From contig NZ_JAVHZV010000009.1 in assembly GCF_031119625.1 (NCBI RefSeq), forward strand, positions 472,681-536,680: 64,000 bases of DNA. Direction: 5' to 3'. This DNA is from Pseudomonas sp. G34 (GTDB taxonomy: Bacteria > Pseudomonadota > Gammaproteobacteria > Pseudomonadales > Pseudomonadaceae). Below are positions 1-8,747 of this stretch, in pieces. Positions within the stretch are counted from its first letter, which is position 1, and every line of letters starts with the position of its first letter. The notes under the pieces were generated by a model. The model saw only the letters and a list, made by a program, of their open reading frames with translations. It had not been told where the DNA came from and did no database searches. Made by a program: the position numbers and the translations under genes.

Positions 1-3000
1 AGGCCATGCAGCAACTGGTGGAGCGCCACGCCATCCTGCGCACCCGCTACCTGGTTGATGCCGAGGGCCGTTTGCAGGCGCACTGCGAGCCCTGGACGGC
101 GGGCCTGCCGGCGGTCGAGCCGTTGCCGCCACAAGCCGTTGCCGATCCACAACAGTGGTGCGCCGACGAATATGACCGACAACTGGCCGAGCCCTTCGAA
201 CTGAGCCACGAGATGCCCTGGCGCTGGCGTGTGTTCAGCGATGCCGAGCAGGGCAGCACCTGGCTGTTCTTCACCATCCACCACGTCGCCTACGACGCCT
301 GGTCGGCCCAGCAACTGACCCGCGAACTGGCCGAGGGCTACCGTGCCCTGAGCCTGGGTGAGCCGGCCCAGTTGCCGCCGCTGAGCATCCAGTACGCCGA
401 TTACGCGGCCTGGGAACACGAATGGCTGGCCAGTGACGCCTGCCGCCAGCAACTCGATTACTGGCGCAATCAGTTGGCCGAGGCGCCCGGCCCGTTGGCA
501 CTGCCATACGATCATCCGCGGCCGCCCGCCAACCAGCGTCGCCATAGCGGCGCGGTAAAGGTACGCGAACTGCCGGCTGCCTTGTCGGCGCAGGTGGATG
601 CGGCCATCCGCGAGCAGGGCGTGACCCTGTACATCTTCGGCCTGACCGCCTTCGCCTGCCTGTTGGCACGCTACAGCGGCGAGCGTGACCTGTGCCTGGG
701 CACCTCGGTGGCGCAACGCGATCGCCCCGAATTGGCGCCGCTGATCGGGCCGCTGCTCAACACCCTGGTGATTCGCCAGCGCCTGGAGGATGACCCGGAC
801 TTTCACAGCGCCCTGCTGCGCACCCGCGACAGCGTGGCGGCGGCGTTCGACCAGCAGACCCTGCCTTTCGAGAAGGTGCTCGAAGCCCTCGACCGGCCCC
901 GTTCCAGCCCATTGTTCCAGGCCATGTTCGTGCAGGTCGAATTGCCGGAAAGCCGCAGCCTGAGCCTGCCGGGAGTCAGCGTCGAGGTACTCGACCCGCC
1001 GCAGCGCCATGCCCGTTTCGACCTCACCCTGCGCCTGGTACGCAGCGCCGACCAGCGCCTGCGCTGCGAGCTGGAATACAGCGACGAGCTGTTCGAGGCG
1101 GCCACCATCGAGCAACTGCTCGACGATCTGCAGGCCATCCTGCAGGACGCATCAGGCAATCCCGCACAGCGTCTGTCGGCGCTGCGCCTGGCTTCGCCGC
1201 GTAGCGAGCTGCAGGGCCCGGCGCTGGACGCCGCTGTCGAGCCGCTGGATCGCCAGGTGCAGCAGTGGGCCGTGCGCACGCCGCAGGCGCCCGCCCTGTG
1301 CGAGGCCCGACAGACGCTGACCTATGGCGAGCTGGGCAATGCCGTGCAGGCACTGGCGCTGCGCCTGGCCGAGCAGGGCGTCGGCCCGGGTCAGGTGGTG
1401 GCCCTGTGCATGCCGCGCAGCGCCGAGCAGGTGTTGGCCATGCTGGCCTGCTGGCAACGTGGCGCTACCTGCCTGTTCCTCGACCCGGCGCAGCCCGTGC
1501 AACGTTTGCAGCAACTGCTGCAAAGCAGCGCGGCGAGCCTGCTGCTGACCCTGGCCGAGGCGCCGGCGCTGAACGGCGCGGTGGCGCGTCTGCAACTGAG
1601 CGCCGCCGATCTCGCCGCGCCCGCCCCGCAGCAGCCGGTGGCCAGCCTTAGCCAGCGCGAGCAGGCCGCGTACCTGATTTACACCTCGGGCTCCACCGGC
1701 CAGCCCAAGGGCGTTCTGGTCAGCCATGCCAACCTGGCGCACTACGCCGCCGCCGTCAGCCAGCGCCTGCAAGCCAGCGCCGGCAGTCGTTGGGCGACCC
1801 TGGCCACGGTGGCCGCCGACCTGGGACTGACCTGCGTATTCGCCGCGCTGCACAGCGGTGATCCGCTGATCCTGCCGGAGGCCGCGCTGGCCTTCGATCC
1901 ACCCGGCTGGGCCGATTTCCTGGCGCAACATCCCGTGGACTGCCTGAAGATCGCCCCTTCGCATTTGCGTGGCCTGCTGGCGCTGGACGATGCCCAGCGC
2001 GTATTGCCCCGACAATTGCTGATCTTGGGCGGTGAAGGTTTCGATGCGGCGCTGTTCGCCCGCATCCGCGAACTGGCGCCGGAACTGCGTGTGTTCAACC
2101 ACTATGGCCCGTCGGAAACCACCGTCGGTGTGGTCTGTGGCGAGGTGACGGAGGCCGGGCAGGGCGCTTACCTGCCGCTGGGCCAGCCATTGGCCGGTGC
2201 CGAGCTGCGTATCGTCGATGCGGCGGGCCAGCCGGTGCCGCGTGGCGTGGCGGGTGAGTTGCTGATCGGCGGCCCCCAGGTCGCGCTGGGCTATCTCGGC
2301 CAACCCGAAGCCACGGCCGCTGCCTTTATCGAGGACGCAGGGCGACGCTTCTACCGCAGTGGCGACCGCGTGCGCCTGGATCACCATGGGCGTCTGGCGT
2401 TCCTCGGGCGCCAGGACGATCAGGTGAAGATTCGCGGTTTCCGCGTCGAGCCCGGCGAGGTCAGCGCCTGGCTGGGTCGGCAGTCGCGGGTGCGTGACGC
2501 CGCCGTGCTGGCGCGCGAGATCCAGGGCCGTCTGCAACTGGTGGCCTATGTTGCGCCGCGCCTGAGCGCGGACGAACTGAGCGCCATCCAGGCGCAGGCC
2601 AGGGCGCAACTGCCCGAACCACTGCAGCCGTCGTATTGGTCGAGCCTGGACGCCTTGCCGCTGACCGCCAACGGCAAGCTGGATCGCCGTGCCTTGCCCG
2701 AGCCGCAAACCAGCGTGGTCGTGGATGAGAGCGGGCAGGCGCCGCAGAGCGTCAGCGAGGTGCTGTTGGCGCGGCTGTGGTGCCAGGTGCTGGGTTGCGC
2801 CTCGGTCGGGCGCCAGGAGGATTTCTTCGCCCTCGGCGGCGACTCGATTCTCAGCCTGCAACTGATTGGCCTGGCCGCGCGCGAAGGGCTGCGCCTGCAA
2901 CCGCGCGATGTGCTGGAACAATCGACCCTGGCGGGCATGGCAGCAAGTGCCGACTGCCGTGCGCAGCCGCGTCTGGCCAGCATTCTGGCGGCCTTCCGCG

Positions 3001-6000
3001 AACTGCTCGGCCAGCCGCAACTGGGGCTGGACGACGACTTCTTCGCCGCTGGTGGTGATTCGATTCTCAGCCTGCAACTGATCGCCCGGTTGCGCCAGGC
3101 CGAACTGCGCCTGATGCCGCGCCAGTTGCTGGAAAATCCCACGCCGCGACAACTGGCGGCTGCGCTGGAGCCAGCGCCTGCCACCCGCAACGAGCCGGCA
3201 GCGGCGCCGCCAGCACAGGTCAGCGCCGTGGCGCGCCTGTCCCATGCCCAGGAGCGGCTGTGGTTTATGCAGCAGCTCGAACCGGAGGCGACCGCCTACA
3301 ACGTCACGCAACTGCTGGCCTTGCACGGCGAACTGGACGTACCCCGCCTGCGCAGTGCCTGCCTGAGCCTGATCGACCGTCACGAAGCCCTGCGTTGCCG
3401 CTTCTTCGAGGACAACGGGCAGGTGCGTCAGCGTCTGGACGCGGCGCCCGAGACCAGCTTCGTCCTGCACGATCTGCGTGCAGCGTCGGCAGAGGCGCGC
3501 GAGGCGGCGATTGCCCAGGCCGCGCAGCGGGTGTTCGACCTGGCCCAGGGGCCGCTGGTGGCCATCGACCTGTTTCAGTTCGCGGAGGACGACTATCGCT
3601 TGCTGTTCAATGCCCACCATATCGCCGTGGACGGTTGGTCCATGGGGCTGCTGGTACAGGATCTGGCCAGTCTCTACGAAGATCGCCAGGCGGCGCCGGC
3701 CACGGGCCTGCTGCAAGTGATCGAAGCGCAGCGCCAGACGCTGGAAGGGAATGCCGGCCAGGCACTGCTGGATTACTGGCAGCAGCGCCTGCAGGGCTTG
3801 AGTGATGAGCCGCTGACCCTCAGCGAAACCCCGCGCCCGGCGCTGCAGACGTATGCCGGCGCCCGTGAGCAGTTCCCTTTGCCGGGCGAGCTGACCTCGG
3901 CAGTCGCGGCCCGTGCCAGGCAGCTCGGGGTGACCCCCTTCGTGCTGTATTTCGCCGCGCAGCAACTGCTGCTGTGGAAACATTCCGGGCGCCGCGATTT
4001 CGCCATCGGCCTGCCGGTGTCCGGGCGCGAGGCGGCGGACAGCCAGGCGCTGGTCGGCCTGTTCGTCAACACCCTGGCCTACCGCGTGCAGCTCGACGAG
4101 CTGGAAATCCTGGAGCATTTCCTGCAACGCCTTGGCCAGCGCCTGACGGATGACCGCGCCCACGAGCAACTGCCGTTCGAGCGCCTGCTCGAGGTGCTTC
4201 AGGTGGAGCGCAGCCTCGACCGCACGCCCTTGTTCCAGACCCTGTTCAACTACCAGGTCGATCACCTCGGCGAGCGCAATCTGCACCTGCCAGGCGTTAC
4301 GGTCGCGCCGCTGGCATTGCCGCAGGGTGCGATCAGCGCCAAGTTCGACCTTACCTTCAACCTGTTCAGCCAGGGCCGTGGCGAGGAGGCCAGCAGCCAA
4401 CTGATCGTCGAATATGCCACTGCGCTGTTCGACCCGGCGCGCATCCAGTGCCTGGTGGACGATTACCTGGGCGTGCTGGCCAGCCTGGCGCATCTGGATC
4501 TGCAGCGGCCGCTGCTGGACTTGCCCTTGGCGTCGGTCCAGCGCCTGTCACGTGCTGGCGACGCTGCCGAGCTGGATGTCGAGGCGGATTTCGTGACCCG
4601 CTTCGAAGTGCAGGCCGCCTTGCATCCCCAGCGCACCGCGCTGTTCTGCCGCGACCGGCAACTGAGCTATGGGCAGTTGCAGGCGCAGGCCAACCAGCTT
4701 GCGCACTGGCTGCTGAGCCAGGGTGTAACGGCGGAATCGACTGTTGCCTTCTGCCTGCCGCGCGACGAGCGCCTGCTGATCTGCCTGCTGGGCATCCAGA
4801 AGGCCGGGGCGCAGTACCTGCCGCTCGACCTCCGCCATCCGCCTGCGCGGCAGGCGGCCATCCTGCAGCGGGCACGACCGCACCTGTTGCTGTGCGAACG
4901 TGAGGATGAGCACTTCCCGGCCGAGCTGCGTTGTCAGCGTTGGCAGGATCTGGCCTTGTCGGCGCAGCCGGTCGATTCCCCGGCGTTGCCGAGGCACCTG
5001 CAGCAACTGGCCTACACCCTCTATACCTCCGGCTCCACCGGGCAGCCCAAGGGCGTGCAGATCAGCCGGGGCAACTTCGCCAACTTCCTCCTGGCGATGG
5101 AGCGCGCCTTGCCGCTGGACGGCGTGCAGTGCTATCTGGCGTTGACCACCGTGACCTTCGATATCAGCGGCCTGGAGCTGTGCCTGCCGCTCGTGCGTGG
5201 CGGCAGCGTGGTGCTGGCCGATGACGAGCAACGCCAGGACCCGCTGCTGCTGGGGCAACTGATCCGTGAGCGTGAGGTGGAGCTGATCCAGGCCACCCCG
5301 GCGACCTGGGCCATGCTGCTGCAGGGCAACCGCCAGGTGCTGGCCGGGCGCATCGCCCTGGCCGGTGGCGAGGCCCTGGCGGCGGAAATGGCGGGCGAGC
5401 TGAAGCAACTCGTCGGCTGCCTGATCAACGTCTACGGGCCGACCGAGACCAGTGTCTGGTCGACCCAGGCGCCGGTAAATGAGCTGAGCCAGCCGGTGGT
5501 GCCCATTGGCCGGCCGCTGCTCAACACCCGTTGCCATGTGCTCGACGAACACCTCTGCGAAGTACCGCCGGGCCGTGTTGGCGAGTTGTATATCGCTGGT
5601 GAAGGACTGGCCCGTGGTTATGCCGGGCAGCCGGGATTGACCTCCGAGCGTTTTATCGCCGACCCGTTCGGCGGCGCTGGCGGGCGCCTGTACCGCACCG
5701 GCGATCTGGCGCGCTGGCAGGCTGATGGACAGTTGTACTACCTGGGCCGCAGCGACGATCAGATCAAGCTGCGCGGCTTCCGTATCGAGCTGGGCGAGAT
5801 CGAGGCGGCTTTGCTCAGCCATCCAGGGGTCGCCCAAGCGGTAGTGGCGGTGCAGGGCGAGCACCTGGCCGCGTTCTGGGTCGTGCAGCCTGGTGCCGAG
5901 CCGAGCGCAGACGAGCTGCGTGAACATCTGCAGGCACGCCTGCCGGTTTATATGCTGCCGACCCATCTGCAAGCGCTGCCGACCTTGCCGCTTAACAGCA

Positions 6001-8747
6001 ATGGCAAGGTGGATCGCAAGCAATTGCCACAGATGAGCAGCGCGCCTCGGAAGGCAGGCAGCGAGCAGCGGCCGATGAGCGCCAGCGAGACCCTGCTGAG
6101 CGAGCTCTGGGCGCAGGTGCTGCAGCTCGAGCAGGTACCGCTTGATGGGCATTTCTTCCAGCTCGGCGGGCACTCGCTGATGGCCGCGCAGGTGCGTTCG
6201 CGGCTGCGCGAGCAGGGTTTCGAGGTGCCGCTGCGCTGGCTGTTCGAGACGCCCGTGCTGACGGAGCTGGCAGCACGCCTGGAGACCCAGGCCGCCGCCA
6301 TCGACCCGGCCACATTGAGCATCGCGCGGGTCGATCAGCACATCGACCAGCCGCTGTCGCCTGCGCAGCAACGGGTCTGGCTGATGCAGCAACTGCAGCC
6401 GGACGACAGCAGCTTCAACATGAGTAGCAACGTGCGCCTGCGTGGCCAGCTCGATGTCGAGGCGTTGCAGCGAGCCTTGCAGCGCGTGGTACGGCGCCAT
6501 GCGATCCTGCGCACTACCTACCATCAGCAGCAGGGCGAGGCGCGCCAGCGTATCCATGCGCAGTCGGCGCTGACGCTGCAGGTGGAGAGCAGCAGTGAAA
6601 CCCGGTGGGCCCAGGCGGCTCATGAACTGGCCACGCGCCCGTTCGACCTGAGCGTGGAGGCGCCGCTGCGCGCGGTGCTCTATCGCCTGGGCGAGCAGGA
6701 GCATGTGCTGCAACTGGTGCTGCACCATATCGCCTCCGATGGCTGGTCCGGCTCGGTGCTGATCGGTGAACTGGTGGAAGGTTACGAGGCCTATAGCCAG
6801 GGCCTGGCACCCGTGGAGCACGAACTGGCGATCCAGTACGTCGACTATGCCGCCTGGCAGGGTTCGCCGGCGCTGCGTGCCCGTCAGCGCCAGGGCCAGC
6901 AGTTCTGGCAACGTACCCTGGCCGGCATACCAGGCCAGGTGCCCTTGCCGTTCGACTTCCAGCGTGGCGAGCGCGATGGCAGCGGTGGCGCGGCATTGGA
7001 CTTCCAGTTGCCGGCGGCGACGCTGGCACGCCTGGAGGCCTTGCAGCGGGACAGCGGCCTGTCGCTGTTCATGCTGCTGCTGACCGTGTATGCCGCCGTG
7101 TTGCAGCGTGAAACCCAGGGCCGCGATCTGGTCATTGGCACCGACGTGGCCAACCGCGAACACCCGGCCACCGAGGCGCTGATCGGCTTCTTCGTCAATC
7201 TGTTGGCCTTGCGCATCCGCGTGCAACCGGAGCTGAGTTTCCGTGAGCAGGCGGCGCTGGTGCGCGATGTCTGCCTGGATGCCTTCGCCTGGCAGGACAC
7301 GCCATTCGAGCAGGTGGTGGAATGCCTCGACCTGCCGCGCGTGGCCAACCAGCACCCGCTGCTGCAGACCCTCTTCGTGCTGGACAACACGCCGCGTCAG
7401 CCGCGCCGCCTCGGCGACCTCGAGGTAACGCCGCTGACGGGCGAACAGCAACACTCCAAGTTCGACATGGCGCTGTTCGCCAGTGCCGACGGCGATGCCC
7501 TCAGCCTGCGCTGGGTGTACCGCACCAGCCTGTTCCGCCCTGCCACCATCGAGCGTTTGCGCGACAGCTTCCTGGCGCTGCTCGACGCTGCGCTGGGCGC
7601 GCCGGACAGCCCCATCGATGCCTTATCACTGCCTTCCAAGGGAGCCGCTGCCATGTCCACCCCCACGGACAACCCGATGCAACGCAAGATGAGCAAGCTC
7701 GGCAAGCTGCGCCAGAACGGCCCGGCTGCCGCTGCCACACCGATCGAAACCCGGCCGCTGCGTGCCGGCTCCAACTTCCCCCTGCTGGTGCAACTGCGCG
7801 AGCGCGAGCTGGCGCCAGCGGTGTGGGCCGAAGCCAATCGCGAGCAGGTGGAAAGCTGGCTGCGCGAACACGGCGGGATTCTTTTCCGCGGCTTCGATCT
7901 GCCCACCCCGGCAGCCTTCGAGCAGTTCTGCCAGGCCTTGTGCCCGGAGCTGTACGGCCAGTACGGCGATCTGCCGAAGAAGGAGGGCGGCAACAAGATC
8001 TACAAGTCCACGCCCTATCCGAAGGATCGCATGATCATGTTCCACAACGAGAGCGCCCACCAGCATCGCTGGCCGCGCCGCCAGTGGTTCTATTGCGAGA
8101 CGCCGGCTGTCAGCGGCGGGGCCACGCCCATCGTCGACAGCCGTGAGGTGTACCGCGAGCTGCCGGCCTGGCTGCAGGCCAAGCTGTGTCACAAACAACT
8201 GATGTACGTGCGCAATTTCAGCGCCAGCCTGGATGTCAGCTGGCAGCACTTCTTCCAGACCGAGGAGCGTGCCGAGGCCGAACGCATCTGCCGTGAGGGT
8301 GGTATCGAATTCGAGTGGCGCGGTGCCAACGAGTTGCATACGCGCCAGGTGTGCCCGGCGGTGATCCTCCATCCGCTGACCGGCGATGCCAGTTTCTTCA
8401 ACCAGATCCAGCTCTACCACCCGGCGTTTCTCGATGCCGATATCCGTGAGCAATTCCTCAAGGGGCGCGATAGCGTCATGCCCCGGCAGGTGTTCTACGG
8501 TGATGGCAGCGAGCTGGAAGAGGCCGCCATCGAGGCGATCAACGCCGCCTACGAGCGTTGCGCGGTGCGCTTCGACTGGCAGCGCGGCGATGTGGTGATG
8601 CTCGACAACATGCTTGCCGCCCATGCCCGCGATCCCTTCGAGGGCGAACGGCGCATCGTCGTCGCCATGGGCGACATCTATCGCCGCGATCAGGTCGCAG
8701 CGGCACCGGCCACGGCCGAGCAAAACGCTCTGGAGATGACACCATGA
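1..8747 (+). CDS. NRPS (C-A-T-T-C-A-T-C) with C-terminal aspartyl beta-hydroxylase domain; 5' end outside window
   Basis: Partial large nonribosomal peptide synthetase; the frame is open at the window start and begins about 40 residues into a condensation domain. Domains by nucleotide: C1 to ~1180 (HHVAYDAWS), A1 ~1240-2700, T1 (Ser codon 2844), T2 (Ser codon 3060), C2 ~3220-4500 (HHIAVDGWS), A2 ~4560-6030, T3 ~6070-6290 (GGHSL), C3 ~6340-7630 (HHIASDGWS), and a TauD/SyrP-like Fe(II)/2-oxoglutarate hydroxylase from ~7653. Specificity residues read by eye are DLTKIGHVG for A1, close to the Asp code, and DILQLGVVW for A2, close to the Gly code. The hydroxylase keeps an H-x-E pair (His codon 8043) and a distal His (codon 8622). 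Fused hydroxylases of this kind (IbetaH type) are known in siderophore synthetases. The stop overlaps the next NRPS start by four bases. Confidence 0.93.
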   Translation, partial: AMQQLVERHAILRTRYLVDAEGRLQAHCEPWTAGLPAVEPLPPQAVADPQQWCADEYDRQLAEPFELSHEMPWRWRVFSDAEQGSTWLFFTIHHVAYDAWSAQQLTRELAEGYRALSLGEPAQLPPLSIQYADYAAWEHEWLASDACRQQLDYWRNQLAEAPGPLALPYDHPRPPANQRRHSGAVKVRELPAALSAQVDAAIREQGVTLYIFGLTAFACLLARYSGERDLCLGTSVAQRDRPELAPLIGPLLNTLVIRQRLEDDPDFHSALLRTRDSVAAAFDQQTLPFEKVLEALDRPRSSPLFQAMFVQVELPESRSLSLPGVSVEVLDPPQRHARFDLTLRLVRSADQRLRCELEYSDELFEAATIEQLLDDLQAILQDASGNPAQRLSALRLASPRSELQGPALDAAVEPLDRQVQQWAVRTPQAPALCEARQTLTYGELGNAVQALALRLAEQGVGPGQVVALCMPRSAEQVLAMLACWQRGATCLFLDPAQPVQRLQQLLQSSAASLLLTLAEAPALNGAVARLQLSAADLAAPAPQQPVASLSQREQAAYLIYTSGSTGQPKGVLVSHANLAHYAAAVSQRLQASAGSRWATLATVAADLGLTCVFAALHSGDPLILPEAALAFDPPGWADFLAQHPVDCLKIAPSHLRGLLALDDAQRVLPRQLLILGGEGFDAALFARIRELAPELRVFNHYGPSETTVGVVCGEVTEAGQGAYLPLGQPLAGAELRIVDAAGQPVPRGVAGELLIGGPQVALGYLGQPEATAAAFIEDAGRRFYRSGDRVRLDHHGRLAFLGRQDDQVKIRGFRVEPGEVSAWLGRQSRVRDAAVLAREIQGRLQLVAYVAPRLSADELSAIQAQARAQLPEPLQPSYWSSLDALPLTANGKLDRRALPEPQTSVVVDESGQAPQSVSEVLLARLWCQVLGCASVGRQEDFFALGGDSILSLQLIGLAAREGLRLQPRDVLEQSTLAGMAASADCRAQPRLASILAAFRELLGQPQLGLDDDFFAAGGDSILSLQLIARLRQAELRLMPRQLLENPTPRQLAAALEPAPATRNEPAAAPPAQVSAVARLSHAQERLWFMQQLEPEATAYNVTQLLALHGELDVPRLRSACLSLIDRHEALRCRFFEDNGQVRQRLDAAPETSFVLHDLRAASAEAREAAIAQAAQRVFDLAQGPLVAIDLFQFAEDDYRLLFNAHHIAVDGWSMGLLVQDLASLYEDRQAAPATGLLQVIEAQRQTLEGNAGQALLDYWQQRLQGLSDEPLTLSETPRPALQTYAGAREQFPLPGELTSAVAARARQLGVTPFVLYFAAQQLLLWKHSGRRDFAIGLPVSGREAADSQALVGLFVNTLAYRVQLDELEILEHFLQRLGQRLTDDRAHEQLPFERLLEVLQVERSLDRTPLFQTLFNYQVDHLGERNLHLPGVTVAPLALPQGAISAKFDLTFNLFSQGRGEEASSQLIVEYATALFDPARIQCLVDDYLGVLASLAHLDLQRPLLDLPLASVQRLSRAGDAAELDVEADFVTRFEVQAALHPQRTALFCRDRQLSYGQLQAQANQLAHWLLSQGVTAESTVAFCLPRDERLLICLLGIQKAGAQYLPLDLRHPPARQAAILQRARPHLLLCEREDEHFPAELRCQRWQDLALSAQPVDSPALPRHLQQLAYTLYTSGSTGQPKGVQISRGNFANFLLAMERALPLDGVQCYLALTTVTFDISGLELCLPLVRGGSVVLADDEQRQDPLLLGQLIREREVELIQATPATWAMLLQGNRQVLAGRIALAGGEALAAEMAGELKQLVGCLINVYGPTETSVWSTQAPVNELSQPVVPIGRPLLNTRCHVLDEHLCEVPPGRVGELYIAGEGLARGYAGQPGLTSERFIADPFGGAGGRLYRTGDLARWQADGQLYYLGRSDDQIKLRGFRIELGEIEAALLSHPGVAQAVVAVQGEHLAAFWVVQPGAEPSADELREHLQARLPVYMLPTHLQALPTLPLNSNGKVDRKQLPQMSSAPRKAGSEQRPMSASETLLSELWAQVLQLEQVPLDGHFFQLGGHSLMAAQVRSRLREQGFEVPLRWLFETPVLTELAARLETQAAAIDPATLSIARVDQHIDQPLSPAQQRVWLMQQLQPDDSSFNMSSNVRLRGQLDVEALQRALQRVVRRHAILRTTYHQQQGEARQRIHAQSALTLQVESSSETRWAQAAHELATRPFDLSVEAPLRAVLYRLGEQEHVLQLVLHHIASDGWSGSVLIGELVEGYEAYSQGLAPVEHELAIQYVDYAAWQGSPALRARQRQGQQFWQRTLAGIPGQVPLPFDFQRGERDGSGGAALDFQLPAATLARLEALQRDSGLSLFMLLLTVYAAVLQRETQGRDLVIGTDVANREHPATEALIGFFVNLLALRIRVQPELSFREQAALVRDVCLDAFAWQDTPFEQVVECLDLPRVANQHPLLQTLFVLDNTPRQPRRLGDLEVTPLTGEQQHSKFDMALFASADGDALSLRWVYRTSLFRPATIERLRDSFLALLDAALGAPDSPIDALSLPSKGAAAMSTPTDNPMQRKMSKLGKLRQNGPAAAATPIETRPLRAGSNFPLLVQLRERELAPAVWAEANREQVESWLREHGGILFRGFDLPTPAAFEQFCQALCPELYGQYGDLPKKEGGNKIYKSTPYPKDRMIMFHNESAHQHRWPRRQWFYCETPAVSGGATPIVDSREVYRELPAWLQAKLCHKQLMYVRNFSASLDVSWQHFFQTEERAEAERICREGGIEFEWRGANELHTRQVCPAVILHPLTGDASFFNQIQLYHPAFLDADIREQFLKGRDSVMPRQVFYGDGSELEEAAIEAINAAYERCAVRFDWQRGDVVMLDNMLAAHARDPFEGERRIVVAMGDIYRRDQVAAAPATAEQNALEMTP

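Noticed and set aside
1152..4493. Very long open frame on the minus strand opposite the first NRPS
   Set aside because: Low-complexity Q/R/L/G-rich translation typical of the antisense of high-GC coding DNA; the plus frame has full NRPS motifs.
4548..7454. Another long minus-strand open frame opposite NRPS modules
   Set aside because: Same shadow pattern; no domain recognised and plus strand is clearly coding.
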